DNA of 64,000 nucleotides from Begonia masoniana (taxonomy: Eukaryota > Streptophyta > Magnoliopsida > Cucurbitales > Begoniaceae), in NCBI GenBank assembly GCA_022432975.1, contig CM039502.1, positions 6,190,375 through 6,254,374 on the forward strand, written 5' to 3'. Positions 1 through 12,477 of the stretch are shown one piece after another. Position 1 is the stretch's first letter. Each line of letters starts with the position of its first letter. Under the pieces are notes generated by a model. That model was not told where the DNA came from and searched no databases. It saw nothing but the letters and a program-made list of their open reading frames with translations. Position numbers and translations under genes: made by a program.

Positions 1-2358
1 TCTATCTTAGGTGAATTGCCGAATAGGAGCATTTGACTTAGTAAATATCAGTGAAGAGAACAAAAATATTGAGGTGAAGTTGGTAGGTTAACGAATTTAG
101 AGACGTTAGAAGATAGGGGAATCTTATGTAAGGTGGTACTCAAGTTACAAGAATTAGACGTTGGCTAGGAGATACGTACCACCTTAGAAGGTTAGTCGAT
201 AAAGGGGAGCTTTGTTTCTCTCTTTGACGTGTGAGGTTTACGACCAACGCGATAGGGGAGAAAACTCAGTTAAGCTAAGGGCGGTCTGTGAATATTAGAC
301 GCGTCAAGTCATGAGTGCGTGTTGTTCGGCAGAGTGAGTACCAAATTAGGAAAAGTAACAAGTAGTTGATTTCTAACTTTTGATCTAGAAAGATAAGAGA
401 TGAGTAGTAAGTCTAAGGTTGACACAGTTCGAGTTAAACACCGTAACCTGTGACTTACCTCCAAGATGGAAGTAAGAACTTTAGTGTTTAAAGGACCCGA
501 GAGGTAGATCGTAATGGAGAGTCATTTCCAGATTTTTGGGAAAAGAATTGACTGGAGAGTTTAGGTGGTGACCAATTGAGTGGAACTCGAAGTGCGTATG
601 AGTGATCGAACGATAGTGCGTGAAGCTGGAAAAGTTTAGAACTTTGGGGATGTAGAAATAGTCATTACTCAATAGGTGGTTAAAGCCATATCAGTCAAAA
701 GATAGCGCTTGAGTAGTAATGGAGGAAGTCTGGAGAGTGAGATCAAATTAGGTGAGTCAGAAAGCTTGGCTTGTAAGGGATTAAGAGAAGGCCGATTCAT
801 GTGAGAATTTAGGGAAGTGAACTTGATCACTTAGATATTTGCTTAGAGACTTGAGAATTGGTAGGGCTTGAGGTATGAGCTATGACATGCTTCGTTCCAT
901 TAAAGGTAATGGATACTTCTAAGTTTTTGGGAAAAACAGAAGGTTTTTGGGAAAAACAGAAGGATAAGATTTAAGAATTTTAGAAGATTTAGATTAAGGT
1001 TGTAGGTTTACCTACAACAAGTTTGCTAACAAGAAAATTGTTAGACAGATTATTGTGAAGAAGACAAGTAGAATATGTGGAACCTAACTAGAAGAAATGA
1101 AGGATAATAGGCTAGTCAGTGACTTCGAGGAAGTCCTTTTGGGATATTAAGAATGAGTATAGGACATTGTTAAATTAAATAAAGGATTTGGATGTGGAGT
1201 TAAGCCCGAATGTGAAGTCTTGCGAATCAAGGGATTGGTGAGTTATCAAGTACATTAGGAATAAGATTAAATTAGGAATCTAAAAGGGGCCAACCTATAT
1301 ATAACGAAGTTGAAGCCAATGATTTTGGGAACGGCTAAGATTAAAGTAAATAAGCTTAAGTAAACGAATGAGGTCGCAACTTAAGGAAAATAATGACTAT
1401 GGAATGTAAGATAAAATGGCTGGTTACGTTGATATTTGGGCTTCAAATAGTGTCATAGGGATAAGTGAGAAAAATTAATTAGATTAAAGGGAAGGTTGAG
1501 TTATGAGTCAAGTAGTGGAGGTTGTGAAATTTGGAGCATATTGGATGAAAGGAAGAGAAATTTGCACGAAGACTGTGCAAACGAGCTTGAATGTGAAGTT
1601 AGAACAAGAGGTATAGGAAAGTTCTGATTCATAGGTAATGTTGAATTGTTTAAGCGCCCATAAGGTGTTGGGTAAATGGTTTAACGAATTTGTTTAGATT
1701 TAAGAATTCATTAGTGATTGATGATGACCGAAGTAAGAGTTGTATAAAATGAGCATATTGGACAAAATAGTAGAGACTTAGAGGATACCTTGAGAGCATA
1801 AAGGGAAAGATTTAAGTAACAAAGGTTCTGTATAAAGGAATGGCATTAGAGTGGCTAAGGAAATGCTATAGTTACGCAAGGTAAGTAGGTATAGAAAATG
1901 AGATTGATAATTTGGAAAGTAGATAGTAGTGTAAAGAGGAGTTCGAACAGAGGATTATGATGAGAGATCTAAGTATCAGGTCCTAGTGTTATTGAATCGA
2001 AGAAGCTTTAAAGGTTGAAGTGATTAAATACGAATTGTTGTACGAAATTTTGAAAGTTGAAATTTGGAATGAATTAGCTTGAGGGACAACTAGAGTTGGG
2101 AGTACGTTAAATGAATTTGAAGTCTAGTGAAGAAGGTTTAGGTTGAAGTCGATGGATGTATTAGGTAATTACTTACCAAGTGCAAATTAGATGGTTGAAA
2201 TTGGAGATATAGAGAACTATAAGTACCCGAAGGGTGAGAGAGATCATAGAAGTGTCGAGGCTAGTGTTACAACAGTATTTCTTAGGCAAGGTGAGTAAGA
2301 GTGATTAGAATTGACCAAACAGCATTTTGGGGACAAAATTCCATTAAGGAGGGAAGGA
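1..2358 (+). mobile_element. Decayed Ty3/gypsy internal region, 3' part
   Basis: No long open frame survives here and stop codons are frequent in all frames. The last stretch, about 2318-2358, can be read as HFGDKIPLRREGC, which resembles the extreme C-terminus of plant gypsy Pol polyproteins. It runs into a purine-rich tract and then an LTR beginning TGTAACGCCCGG. The position relative to the polypurine tract and LTR shows a plus-strand element whose 5' part lies outside the window. I could not place reverse transcriptase or integrase motifs with confidence, so assignment of the far-left part (1-2000) is by adjacency only. Confidence 0.55.
2346..2358 (+). other. Polypurine tract of gypsy element
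   Basis: The sequence AAGGAGGGAAGGA lies immediately before the TG of the LTR. This is the plus-strand priming site position in LTR retrotransposons and fixes the element's orientation. Confidence 0.7.
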
Positions 2359-2532
2359 TGTAACGCCCGGGATTTTTGAGAGAAAAATAAAATGATAAGG
2401 TAATTATTTAAATAATAATTGTTTTAAGTAATTTAAAAGAAAAGTGAATAAATTTGGTTAACCTAATTGGTTAATTAATTTAGATTCGGGTACTTCCAGT
2501 GAAGTAAAGCCGTGGGTTACAATTTATAGAGA

Positions 2533-3556
<1,024 letters not shown>

Positions 3557-3824
3557 AATAATAACATAAAACAACAGAGGCGAAAAACAGAGGCGACGAT
3601 CGACGAACGCCGGCGACTTCCGACCCTCTCCGGCCAGACGACGGCGACGTGCGGTTTCTGGCCTGTCTCCGCGCACGAACCGACGGTAAGCTCGGTTTTC
3701 TCCTCTGTTTTCTGTACGATTTATGGCCGTGGGTGGCGAGCTCGATTGAGCTCCGATCGCCGGCCGTTTTCGGGCGATTTTGGCCTGAGATTGTCGGGTA
3801 GTAGGCTGGCAATAATTGCTTGGC

Positions 3825-3829
3825 CGTGG
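3825..3829. other. Target-site duplication, left copy (CGTGG)
   Basis: CGTGG directly precedes TGTAACGACCCC and is repeated at 8074-8078 directly after GTCGGGTGTTACA. A 5-bp duplication is the signature of LTR retrotransposon integration and proves insertion of the 3830-8073 unit into the older LTR. Confidence 0.85.
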
Positions 3830-4284
3830 TGTAACGACCCCGGCCAGGAGCCGTCACGTGTTCATGTCCTTTCATTAATCGTTTGCTTGACTTTTACTAT
3901 TATTACATTCACTTACTATCTCTCAACAGACTTTCACATTTTACATATATATTTTTTTTTCTAAACTGGTAATAGAGACGCAGAACCATTAAGGAAGACG
4001 AACCCTCTCATGCCCAACTTCCCACGCCTCGTCGGCTCAAACTTTCACAGAGTCGAGCGACTGGACTCGGTCATCGGTTTCTTGACAATTTCGGGAAAAG
4101 AGGAAGTGCCCTCAATTCTCTTAACAAAATACCACTCGGGTCTGCATAGGTTGCATGCGTTGACAACCCTCAGAAATTTAGTCGTCCGGTCATCACGTGT
4201 ATTACGCGTGACTCGCTTATCATCACCTAAAAGGAGACATCTTCCGGTGGGCACGTGGGCCTCGCGTGCTAAATTAAAACATCA

Positions 4285-4812
4285 TTCGGTCACTAAGCGA
4301 CAAAACACATTTTACATCTTCCGGTCGCTAAGCGACAAAACACATTTTACATCTTCCGGTGACGTCATCCAGAAGACTAAACCATCATACAACTATTCTT
4401 CGGCATCTGCCGATGACGTCAGCCGGAAGACTAAACCATCATACAACTATTCTTCGGCATCTGCCGATGACGTCAGCCGGAAGACTAAACCAACAAACAA
4501 CTACCCTTCGCATCTGCCGATGACGTCAGCCGGAAGACTAAACCATCAAACAATTAACTCTCGGCATCTGCCGATGACTTCAGCCGGAAGACTAAACCAT
4601 CAACAACTATTCCTTCGGCATCTGCCGATGACGTCAGCCGGAAAGACTAAACCAACAAAAACAACTACCCTTCGGCATCTGCCGATGACGTCAGCCGGAA
4701 GACTAAACCATCAGCAATTAACTCTCGGCATCTGCCGATGACGTCAGCCGGAAGACTAAACCATCAACAACTATTCCTTCGGCATCTGCCGATGACGTCA
4801 GCCGGAAGACTA
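4285..4812. repeat. Tandem array of TGACGTCA-bearing units
   Basis: Two 34-bp repeats containing GCTAAGCGACAAAACAC come first (4285-4352). They are followed by roughly eight diverged units of 45-60 bp with the core CATCTGCCGATGACGTCAGC. The perfect palindrome TGACGTCA occurs about eight times and one unit near 4575 has TGACTTCA instead. A 243-codon frame over the array (4010-4741) is a by-product of the repeat. TGACG(TCA) is the core bound by plant TGA-class bZIP factors (established knowledge); whether it works here is unknown. Confidence 0.85.
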
Positions 4813-4906
4813 CCTCTTCCAGCTTCCGTCTTACGGTAGAGAACTCTAAATCATCAAATGACTCCTTCCAACAGAAAGAGAACACAACTCATTCAAAATG
4901 CATATA

Positions 4907-6200
4907 GTGGGAGAATTCGCGAGCCATACATATCATTAACTCGGCCTCCACCAGTGGGAGAATTCGCGAGCCATACATATCATTAACTCGGCCTCCACCA
5001 GTGGGAGAATTCGCGAGCCATACATATCATTAACTCGGCCTCCACCAGTGGGAGAATTCGCGAGCCATACATATCATTAACTCGGCCTCCACCAGTGGGA
5101 GAATTCGCGAGCCATACATATCATTAACTCGGCCTCCACCAGTGGGAGAATTCGCGAGCCATACATATCATTAACTCGGCCTCCACCAGTGGGAGAATTC
5201 GCGAGCCATACATATCATTAACTCGGCCTCCACCAGTGGGAGAATTCGCGAGCCATACATATCATTAACTCGGCCTCCACCAGTGGGAGAATTCGCGAGC
5301 CATACATATCATTAACTCGGCCTCCACCAGTGGGAGAATTCGCGAGCCATACATATCATTAACTCGGCCTCCACCAGTGGGAGAATTCGCGAGCCATACA
5401 TATCATTAACTCGGCCTCCACCAGTGGGAGAATTCGCGAGCCATACATATCATTAACTCGGCCTCCACCAGTGGGAGAATTCGCGAGCCATACATATCAT
5501 TAACTCGGCCTCCACCAGTGGGAGAATTCGCGAGCCATACATATCATTAACTCGGCCTCCACCAGTGGGAGAATTCGCGAGCCATACATATCATTAACTC
5601 GGCCTCCACCAGTGGGAGAATTCGCGAGCCATACATATCATTAACTCGGCCTCCACCAGTGGGAGAATTCGCGAGCCATACATATCATTAACTCGGCCTC
5701 CACCAGTGGGAGAATTCGCGAGCCATACATATCATTAACTCGGCCTCCACCAGTGGGAGAATTCGCGAGCCATACATATCATTAACTCGGCCTCCACCAG
5801 TGGGAGAATTCGCGAGCCATACATATCATTAACTCGGCCTCCACCAGTGGGAGAATTCGCGAGCCATACATATCATTAACTCGGCCTCCACCAGTGGGAG
5901 AATTCGCGAGCCATACATATCATTAACTCGGCCTCCACCAGTGGGAGAATTCGCGAGCCATACATATCATTAACTCGGCCTCCACCAGTGGGAGAATTCG
6001 CGAGCCATACATATCATTAACTCGGCCTCCACCAGTGGGAGAATTCGCGAGCCATACATATCATTAACTCGGCCTCCACCAGTGGGAGAATTCGCGAGCC
6101 ATACATATCATTAACTCGGCCTCCACCAGTGGGAGAATTCGCGAGCCATACATATCATTAACTCGGCCTCCACCAGTGGGAGAATTCGCGAGTCATACAT
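4907..6200. repeat. 47-bp tandem repeat, 27 copies
   Basis: Twenty-seven units starting GTGGGAGAATTCGCGAGCC, each 47 bp, occupy 4907-6175 with no difference that I can see. A diverged partial unit at the right edge has GAGTCATACATAGCATAG. It is part of the nested LTR. The near-perfect identity implies recent amplification or homogenisation. Confidence 0.95.
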
Positions 6201-6238
6201 AGCATAGTCTTTTCCCCGTTCTGCACTTAATTATGGTT

Positions 6239-7257
6239 ACATTTACTTTTCATGTTCTCTACTTAATCATAAACGTGGGCATAATGCATAGACATGAGGT
6301 TCACAGAGAAAAGTCATACCATAAGGACAAGTAGAACATCCTGTAACTTTACATTTACTTTTCATGTTCTCTACTTAATCATAAACGTGGGCATAATGCA
6401 TAGACATGAGGTTCACAGAGAAAAGTCATACCATAAGGACAAGTAGAACATCCTGTAACTTTACATTTACTTTTCATGTTCTCTACTTAATCATAAACGT
6501 GGGCATAATGCATAGACATGAGGTTCACAGAGAAAAGTCATACCATAAGGACAAGTAGAACATCCTGTAACTTTACATTTACTTTTCATGTTCTCTACTT
6601 AATCATAAACGTGGGCATAATGCATAGACATGAGGTTCACAGAGAAAAGTCATACCATAAGGACAAGTAGAACATCCTGTAACTTTACATTTACTTTTCA
6701 TGTTCTCTACTTAATCATAAACGTGGGCATAATGCATAGACATGAGGTTCACAGAGAAAAGTCATACCATAAGGACAAGTAGAACATCCTGTAACTTTAC
6801 ATTTACTTTTCATGTTCTCTACTTAATCATAAACGTGGGCATAATGCATAGACATGAGGTTCACAGAGAAAAGTCATACCATAAGGACAAGTAGAACATC
6901 CTGTAACTTTACATTTACTTTTCATGTTCTCTACTTAATCATAAACGTGGGCATAATGCATAGACATGAGGTTCACAGAGAAAAGTCATACCATAAGGAC
7001 AAGTAGAACATCCTGTAACTTTACATTTACTTTTCATGTTCTCTACTTAATCATAAACGTGGGCATAATGCATAGACATGAGGTTCACAGAGAAAAGTCA
7101 TACCATAAGGACAAGTAGAACATCCTGTAACTTTACATTTACTTTTCATGTTCTCTACTTAATCATAAACGTGGGCATAATGCATAGACATGAGGTTCAC
7201 AGAGAAAAGTCATACCATAAGGACAAGTAGAACATCCTGTAACTTTACATTTACTTA
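6239..7257. repeat. 112-bp tandem repeat, 9 copies
   Basis: Nine units of 112 bp starting ACATTTACTTTTCATGTTC begin at 6239, 6351, 6463 and so on to 7135, and a partial tenth starts at 7247. Units look identical. This is the third tandem array within the same 4.2-kb nested LTR. Confidence 0.95.
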
Positions 7258-7340
7258 CACAACTTCTTCATGTCGTGGAAATAACAAATCATAGTCAACA
7301 AGTTAACATTTCAGTGATTTCCTAATACCCTTGCGGTGTA

Positions 7341-7380
7341 GGGCCCTAGTGGCCGGAAATCTTAACACATTCACTTACCT
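7341..7380 (-). promoter_or_regulatory. Conserved LTR block with splice-donor-like AGGTAAGT
   Basis: On the minus strand CCAGGTAAGTGAATG (donor-like octamer at 7373-7380) is followed by GGCCACTAGGGCC. The same arrangement recurs in the LTRs at 55324-55363 and 57748-57788 and, with a changed donor, at about 10430-10478. An intron donor inside the retroelement leader is one reading; U1 binding without splicing is another. Confidence 0.5.
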
Positions 7381-7904
7381 GGATTCCTTAGCAATCCGAG
7401 CTTCTTTCCTTTAAATTTCTTCACCTAAAACATGTACATTACAGTAGTTAAAACAAAGTCCTAATAGTCCTAATCATAAACCATCCTAGGATCTAATAGC
7501 TAAAGTCATTCCGATTCCTCTGTTGACACACTGCAGTCTGAAATCCGAAACTAGGTGGACAGGTTTTACCATTGATTAAATCCGAGTTGGTTACTTAAAA
7601 TGCTCAGAATCGATTCGGGATGACATTTCTACTCTCAGATTTTAAAAAGTCTAAAGCTACTCGGCCACTGCTAAAAATATCCGAACTCAGTGCCGAGCTG
7701 AAAACAGAGCTCTATTTACTAATGAATGACTACATTGTCCATTTCATACCTCGGGTGTGGATTTGCAGAGAAGAGCAAGCTCGAAACCGGTCGTCGGCAG
7801 AGGAAAGTTCTGGTAGCCGAGAGCAAGAACTTGGAAGAGAAGAAATCGCCGAGAGGGAATGTCGGCTACAGTGGCAATAAATGAGATTTAAGGTTTTCAT
7901 TTCC

Positions 7905-7912
7905 TATTTATA
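7905..7912 (-). promoter_or_regulatory. TATA-like box of nested LTR
   Basis: TATAAATA is read on the minus strand, 160 bp into the LTR. It is followed by a leader-like sequence that reaches the donor-like site about 0.5 kb downstream. This is where an LTR promoter is expected. Confidence 0.5.
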
Positions 7913-8073
7913 CTAAATCCATCGATTTTAATTTACAAAACTGCCACCCAACCTAGTTTTACTTAACTTGTAATAATTTATCTTAACATTAAATTTTAAA
8001 TCATAAAGGTTAAATAAGAGGGTGACAATGAAAATGGTCAGAAAATCACCTGGCCGAAATGTCGGGTGTTACA

Positions 8074-8078
8074 CGTGG
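8074..8078. other. Target-site duplication, right copy (CGTGG)
   Basis: This is the second copy of the 5-bp duplication; host LTR sequence resumes after it with AATGCCCAATTTGGGCG. Confidence 0.85.
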
Positions 8079-8482
8079 AATGCCCAATTTGGGCGAAAAT
8101 CGGTGAAGCCGATTTAGGGCAATTCGGTTTTGGTGAGTGTAGCTTCGATTTTGGGTTAGATTATTCTAATTGAGGGTATATGTGGTCGATTGAGGAGGAA
8201 ATGAGTAGAATTTGATGAAAAATCAAAAAGGGGGAAAATTTCGGGAAAGGGCAGAATCGGGTTTTGCCTGAATTGACCTAGCTCCGGTTGTTTGTTTTAA
8301 AATTCCTTTTGGTAGATTAAAATAGGTTGTTAGAGGAGTATGTGGCCGCTGGAATCGTTCGATTCCGATAACCGACGCAAAAGTTACGCGCGTTTGAAGT
8401 TTCGGGTCGGTTTTTACCGAACCCAAATTAGTGGCCCATTTAATTAGATTTTAGTTGGATTAGGCTAGAAATAGTAATTGAG

Positions 8483-10410
8483 ATGTTCTCACGGGGCAAG
8501 TCGTGTATGTTCTCACGGGGCAAGTCGTGTATGTTCTCACGGGGCAAGTCGTGTATGTTCTCACGGGGCAAGTCGTGTATGTTCTCACGGGGCAAGTCGT
8601 GTATGTTCTCACGGGGCAAGTCATGTATGTTCTCACGGGGCAAGTCATGTATGTTCTCACGGGGCAAGTCGTGTATGTTCTCACGGGGCAAGTCGTGTAT
8701 GTTCTCACGGGGCAAGTCGTGTATGTTCTCACGGGGCAAGTCATGTATGTTCTCACGGGGCAAGTCATGTATGTTCTCACGGGGCAAGTCATGTATGTTC
8801 TCACGGGGCAAGTCATGTATGTTCTCACGGGGCAAGTCGTGTATGTTCTCACGGGGCAAGTCGTGTATGTTCTCACGGGGCAAGTCGTGTATGTTCTCAC
8901 GGGGCAAGTCGTGTATGTTCTCACGGGGCAAGTCATGTATGTTCTCACGGGGCAAGTCGTGTATGTTCTCACGGGGCAAGTCGTGTATGTTCTCACGGGG
9001 CAAGTCGTGTATGTTCTCACGGGGCAAGTCGTGTATGTTCTCACGGGGCAAGTCATGTATGTTCTCACGGGGCAAGTCGTGTATGTTCTCACGGGGCAAG
9101 TCATGTATGTTCTCACGGGGCAAGTCATGTATGTTCTCACGGGGCAAGTCATGTATGTTCTCACGGGGCAAGTCATGTATGTTCTCACGGGGCAAGTCAT
9201 GTATGTTCTCACGGGGCAAGTCATGTATGTTCTCACGGGGCAAGTCATGTATGTTCTCACGGGGCAAGTCATGTATGTTCTCACGGGGCAAGTCATGTAT
9301 GTTCTCACGGGGCAAGTCATGTATGTTCTCACGGGGCAAGTCGTGTATGTTCTCACGGGGCAAGTCGTGTATGTTCTCACGGGGCAAGTCATGTATGTTC
9401 TCACGGGGCAAGTCGTGTATGTTCTCACGGGGCAAGTCATGTATGTTCTCACGGGGCAAGTCGTGTATGTTCTCACGGGGCAAGTCGTGTATGTTCTCAC
9501 GGGGCAAGTCATGTATGTTCTCACGGGGCAAGTCGTGTATGTTCTCACGGGGCAAGTCGTGTATGTTCTCACGGGGCAAGTCGTGTATGTTCTCACGGGG
9601 CAAGTCGTGTATGTTCTCACGGGGCAAGTCGTGTATGTTCTCACGGGGCAAGTCATGTATGTTCTCACGGGGCAAGTCATGTATGTTCTCACGGGGCAAG
9701 TCATGTATGTTCTCACGGGGCAAGTCGTGTATGTTCTCACGGGGCAAGTCATGTATGTTCTCACGGGGCAAGTCGTGTATGTTCTCACGGGGCAAGTCAT
9801 GTATGTTCTCACGGGGCAAGTCATGTATGTTCTCACGGGGCAAGTCATGTATGTTCTCACGGGGCAAGTCGTGTATGTTCTCACGGGGCAAGTCGTGTAT
9901 GTTCTCACGGGGCAAGTCATGTATGTTCTCACGGGGCAAGTCGTGTATGTTCTCACGGGGCAAGTCGTGTATGTTCTCACGGGGCAAGTCATGTATGTTC
10001 TCACGGGGCAAGTCATGTATGTTCTCACGGGGCAAGTCGTGTATGTTCTCACGGGGCAAGTCATGTATGTTCTCACGGGGCAAGTCATGTATGTTCTCAC
10101 GGGGCAAGTCATGTATGTTCTCACGGGGCAAGTCGTGTATGTTCTCACGGGGCAAGTCATGTATGTTCTCACGGGGCAAGTCGTGTATGTTCTCACGGGG
10201 CAAGTCGTGTATGTTCTCACGGGGCAAGTCGTGTATGTTCTCACGGGGCAAGTCATGTATGTTCTCACGGGGCAAGTCATGTATGTTCTCACGGGGCAAG
10301 TCGTGTATGTTCTCACGGGGCAAGTCGTGTATGTTCTCACGGGGCAAGTCATGTATGTTCTCACGGGGCAAGTCGTGTATGTTCTCACGGGGCAAGTCAT
10401 GTATGTTCTC
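8483..10410. repeat. 24-bp tandem repeat, about 80 copies, one variable base
   Basis: Units read ATGTTCTCACGGGGCAAGTC followed by R-TGT, where R is G or A. Every unit is otherwise identical by eye. The mixed G and A copies show no simple long-period order. Because 24 is divisible by 3, long repetitive frames (for example MFSRGKSC) stay open on both strands for about 650 codons. These have no start context, homology or variation suggesting a protein and I do not call them genes. The array belongs to the outer gypsy LTR. Confidence 0.95.
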
Positions 10411-10424
10411 AGAACGGTGCTCGG

Positions 10425-10480
10425 CATAACAGGACGCCAGGTAGTGGATGGTAGGTTTCCGGCCCTTAAGGCCCTACATT
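10425..10480 (+). promoter_or_regulatory. Conserved LTR block with altered donor
   Basis: The plus strand reads GCCAGGTAGTGG followed by TTTCCGGCCCTTAAGGCC. The GGCC-N4-GGCC core at 10461-10473 matches 57748-57765 on the opposite strand. Here the donor-like motif is AGGTAGTG rather than AGGTAAGT. Confidence 0.45.
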
Positions 10481-10848
10481 GTGACAACGTTAGGACTTTG
10501 TGTTTTCGATGATGATTTTTCTGACTGTGGGGTTTTAATGAGTCGGGTAGCCTAGAATGTTAGTTATAGTGGTTTGTTAAGTTTGTTATGAGTAAAGCTG
10601 TCATGTACGTTTGTGCATAGTTGATGATATGTCTATGTATGTCTATGAACTCTCATGCATCATGTTTTATAAAAGGTGCATACGAACTATTTACGAGCAT
10701 GTTTTTACGATGAATGAACGATAATGATTTAAAGATGATATGTGAAACGTTGAAGTAAAGAACGAAAGGAATGAGTAGTTCTCAAGTGAATGATGTTATG
10801 TTTCTCAAGTGAATGATGTATGTTTCTCATGTGACTGATGTATGTTCT

Positions 10849-11049
10849 TTCTCACGGGGCAAGTCCATGTAGTTCTCACTGGGCAAGTCGTGTATGTTCT
10901 CACGGGGCAAGTCGTGTAGTTCTCACGGGGCAAGTCGTGTATGTTCTTACGGGGCAAGTCATGTATGTTCTCACGGGGCAAGTCATGTATGTTCTCACGG
11001 GGCAAGTCATGTATGTTCTTACGGGGCAAGTTATGATTCTCACGGGGCA
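10849..11049. repeat. Second, diverged cluster of the 24-bp repeat
   Basis: About eight or nine copies related to the main array (TTCTCACGGGGCAAGTC) carry substitutions such as TTCTTACGG and lengths other than 24 bp. They are separated from the main array by about 440 bp of unique LTR sequence and look like an older outgroup of the same repeat. Confidence 0.85.
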
Positions 11050-11927
11050 AGAAAATGGTTTAACGAAACGAAACAAAATGAACATGTTTATATGAAAAGT
11101 CACGCATTCATGCATACGTCATCCATAGAGCATTCCCTTACTAAGCATTAGGCTTACTGTTTATGTTGTATGATGTAGGTGACAGGTGTGAAGGTGAGAG
11201 TTCCTCTTGATGACAAGGAATAGGTGGTCGACGGGTGGTGCTCGTGGCGACGGGTGTGTTTTGGCTTGGCTTGATGATCCGATGGTGTGTCCCGAACTGT
11301 TTAGTGGCGAATGATGTGAGTTAGTTTTGTTGGTTAGTAGGTCTACGTGTAGGTTTTGTTTGTGAAAGTATGGAAATGTTTAAGTATATGGATTAGATGT
11401 TTTGGTAGAAAAAAATGTATGAAAAGTCGAGTGTTGATGTATATGTAATGGAAGTAGAACGTTTAGAATGTGGAGTCTTAATTTTAGAATATACTGGAAC
11501 TGTTTGGTTGTTTTTGGTTATTTTAAAACAGGTAAGGATATGCTCGATTTTTAGAGCGATCCACGCAGTTTGTTTTCTTGAGTCTTTCGAAATTATAGGT
11601 AATATTAGTGTCGTGTTTTGATGATCGACGTATGAGCGTTTTGTTTTAATTGATCTTACTTTAATTGTCAATTGGTTTAAGTCATTAATGGTTTTAGCCT
11701 AGTTTTAAATGTTTTAAAAGTCGAAACGTTTTACGCTCAAATGTTTAATGTTTAAGTCAAAGTTAGTCCCTCAAGGTTGTTAGAGGTGGGTCAATTGTCT
11801 AAGTCCGTTTTGTTTTAAAGTGTTAAGTAAAAAAATGAAAAAGTAAATTTTGAGAAAATACGAGGGCTTAGGTAATGGTTATGTCACGCAAGTCCGTGGC
11901 GGCCCTGATCGGGTTGGGGTCGTCACA

Positions 11928-12477
11928 TTTACACCGTAAACTTGGATAATAGGCAAGAACAACCTTAATGTATTGATAATGGGCAATATGGCTCCTACCG
12001 TCATAATTTCCGTCAAAAAGTAACATTTTTTCACTTGTTCATTTTTTTTTTTTCGAAATACCCCTCACTGGACCGAACCGAACCGGACTGGTTCGGCTAA
12101 TTGTACTTTGGTTTTTTATTTTTATTTTTAATTTTATTCATCTCTCTTCTATTTTCCGAAAAATAGGATTTAAAAAAAAAAATAAATAAGAGTAGAATTA
12201 GCTGAACCGGTCTGGTCCGGTCCGGTTCGGTCCAGTGAGGGGCATTTCGGAAAAAAAAAATGAACAAGTGAAAAAATGTTACTTTTTGATGAAAAATATG
12301 ACGGTAGGAGCCATATTGCCCATTATCAATACATTTAAGTTGTTATTGCTTATTATTCAAGTTTATGGTGTAAATTGCTCATTTCACTTAGTTGTAGGGG
12401 CCAAATTGCATTTTACCCAAATTTACGGTGTAAATTACATATTTCACCTAGTTGTAGGGGCCAAATTGCATTTTACC
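11928..12477. mobile_element. Fold-back (MULE-like) element, left arm truncated by gypsy insertion
   Basis: Arms of about 160 bp are inverted relative to each other: 11928-12098 (ACACCGTAAACTTGGATAAT, CTCACTGGACCGAACCG) and 12226-12385 (CGGTTCGGTCCAGTGAG, ATTATTCAAGTTTATGGTG). The right arm continues to a terminus GGCCAAATTGCATTTTACC, which is present twice (near 12415 and 12477). The left arm stops at the LTR edge, so the retroelement inserted into this element. No coding capacity is seen. Confidence 0.7.

Larger units (their letters stand above)
3830..8073 (-). mobile_element. Nested 4.2-kb solo LTR of the same family
   Basis: Termini are TGTAACGACCCC and GTCGGGTGTTACA, flanked by CGTGG duplications. 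In minus orientation it begins TGTAACACCCGACATTT, matching the start of the LTR at 58339, and ends GGGGTCGTTACA. No polymerase sequence, primer-binding site or polypurine tract is seen inside, so it is best read as a solo LTR left by recombination. It contains a TATA-like box (7905-7912, minus), a perfect splice-donor-like site (7373-7380, minus), the GGCC-N4-GGCC block near 7341-7354 and three separate tandem arrays. Being intact and nested, it is younger than its host LTR. Confidence 0.8.

Noticed and set aside
4907..7257. Possible CRISPR array because of regular repeats
   Set aside because: Units are contiguous and identical without variable spacers, in a plant nuclear context; they are tandem repeats.
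8440..10512. Several 640-675-codon frames on both strands (MFSRGKSC, CSHGAS, YVLTGQV, PRENIHDL repeats)
   Set aside because: The 24-bp unit is divisible by three, so frames without a stop stay open in several phases at once. There is no promoter, start context or non-repeat domain, and the sequence lies in an LTR.
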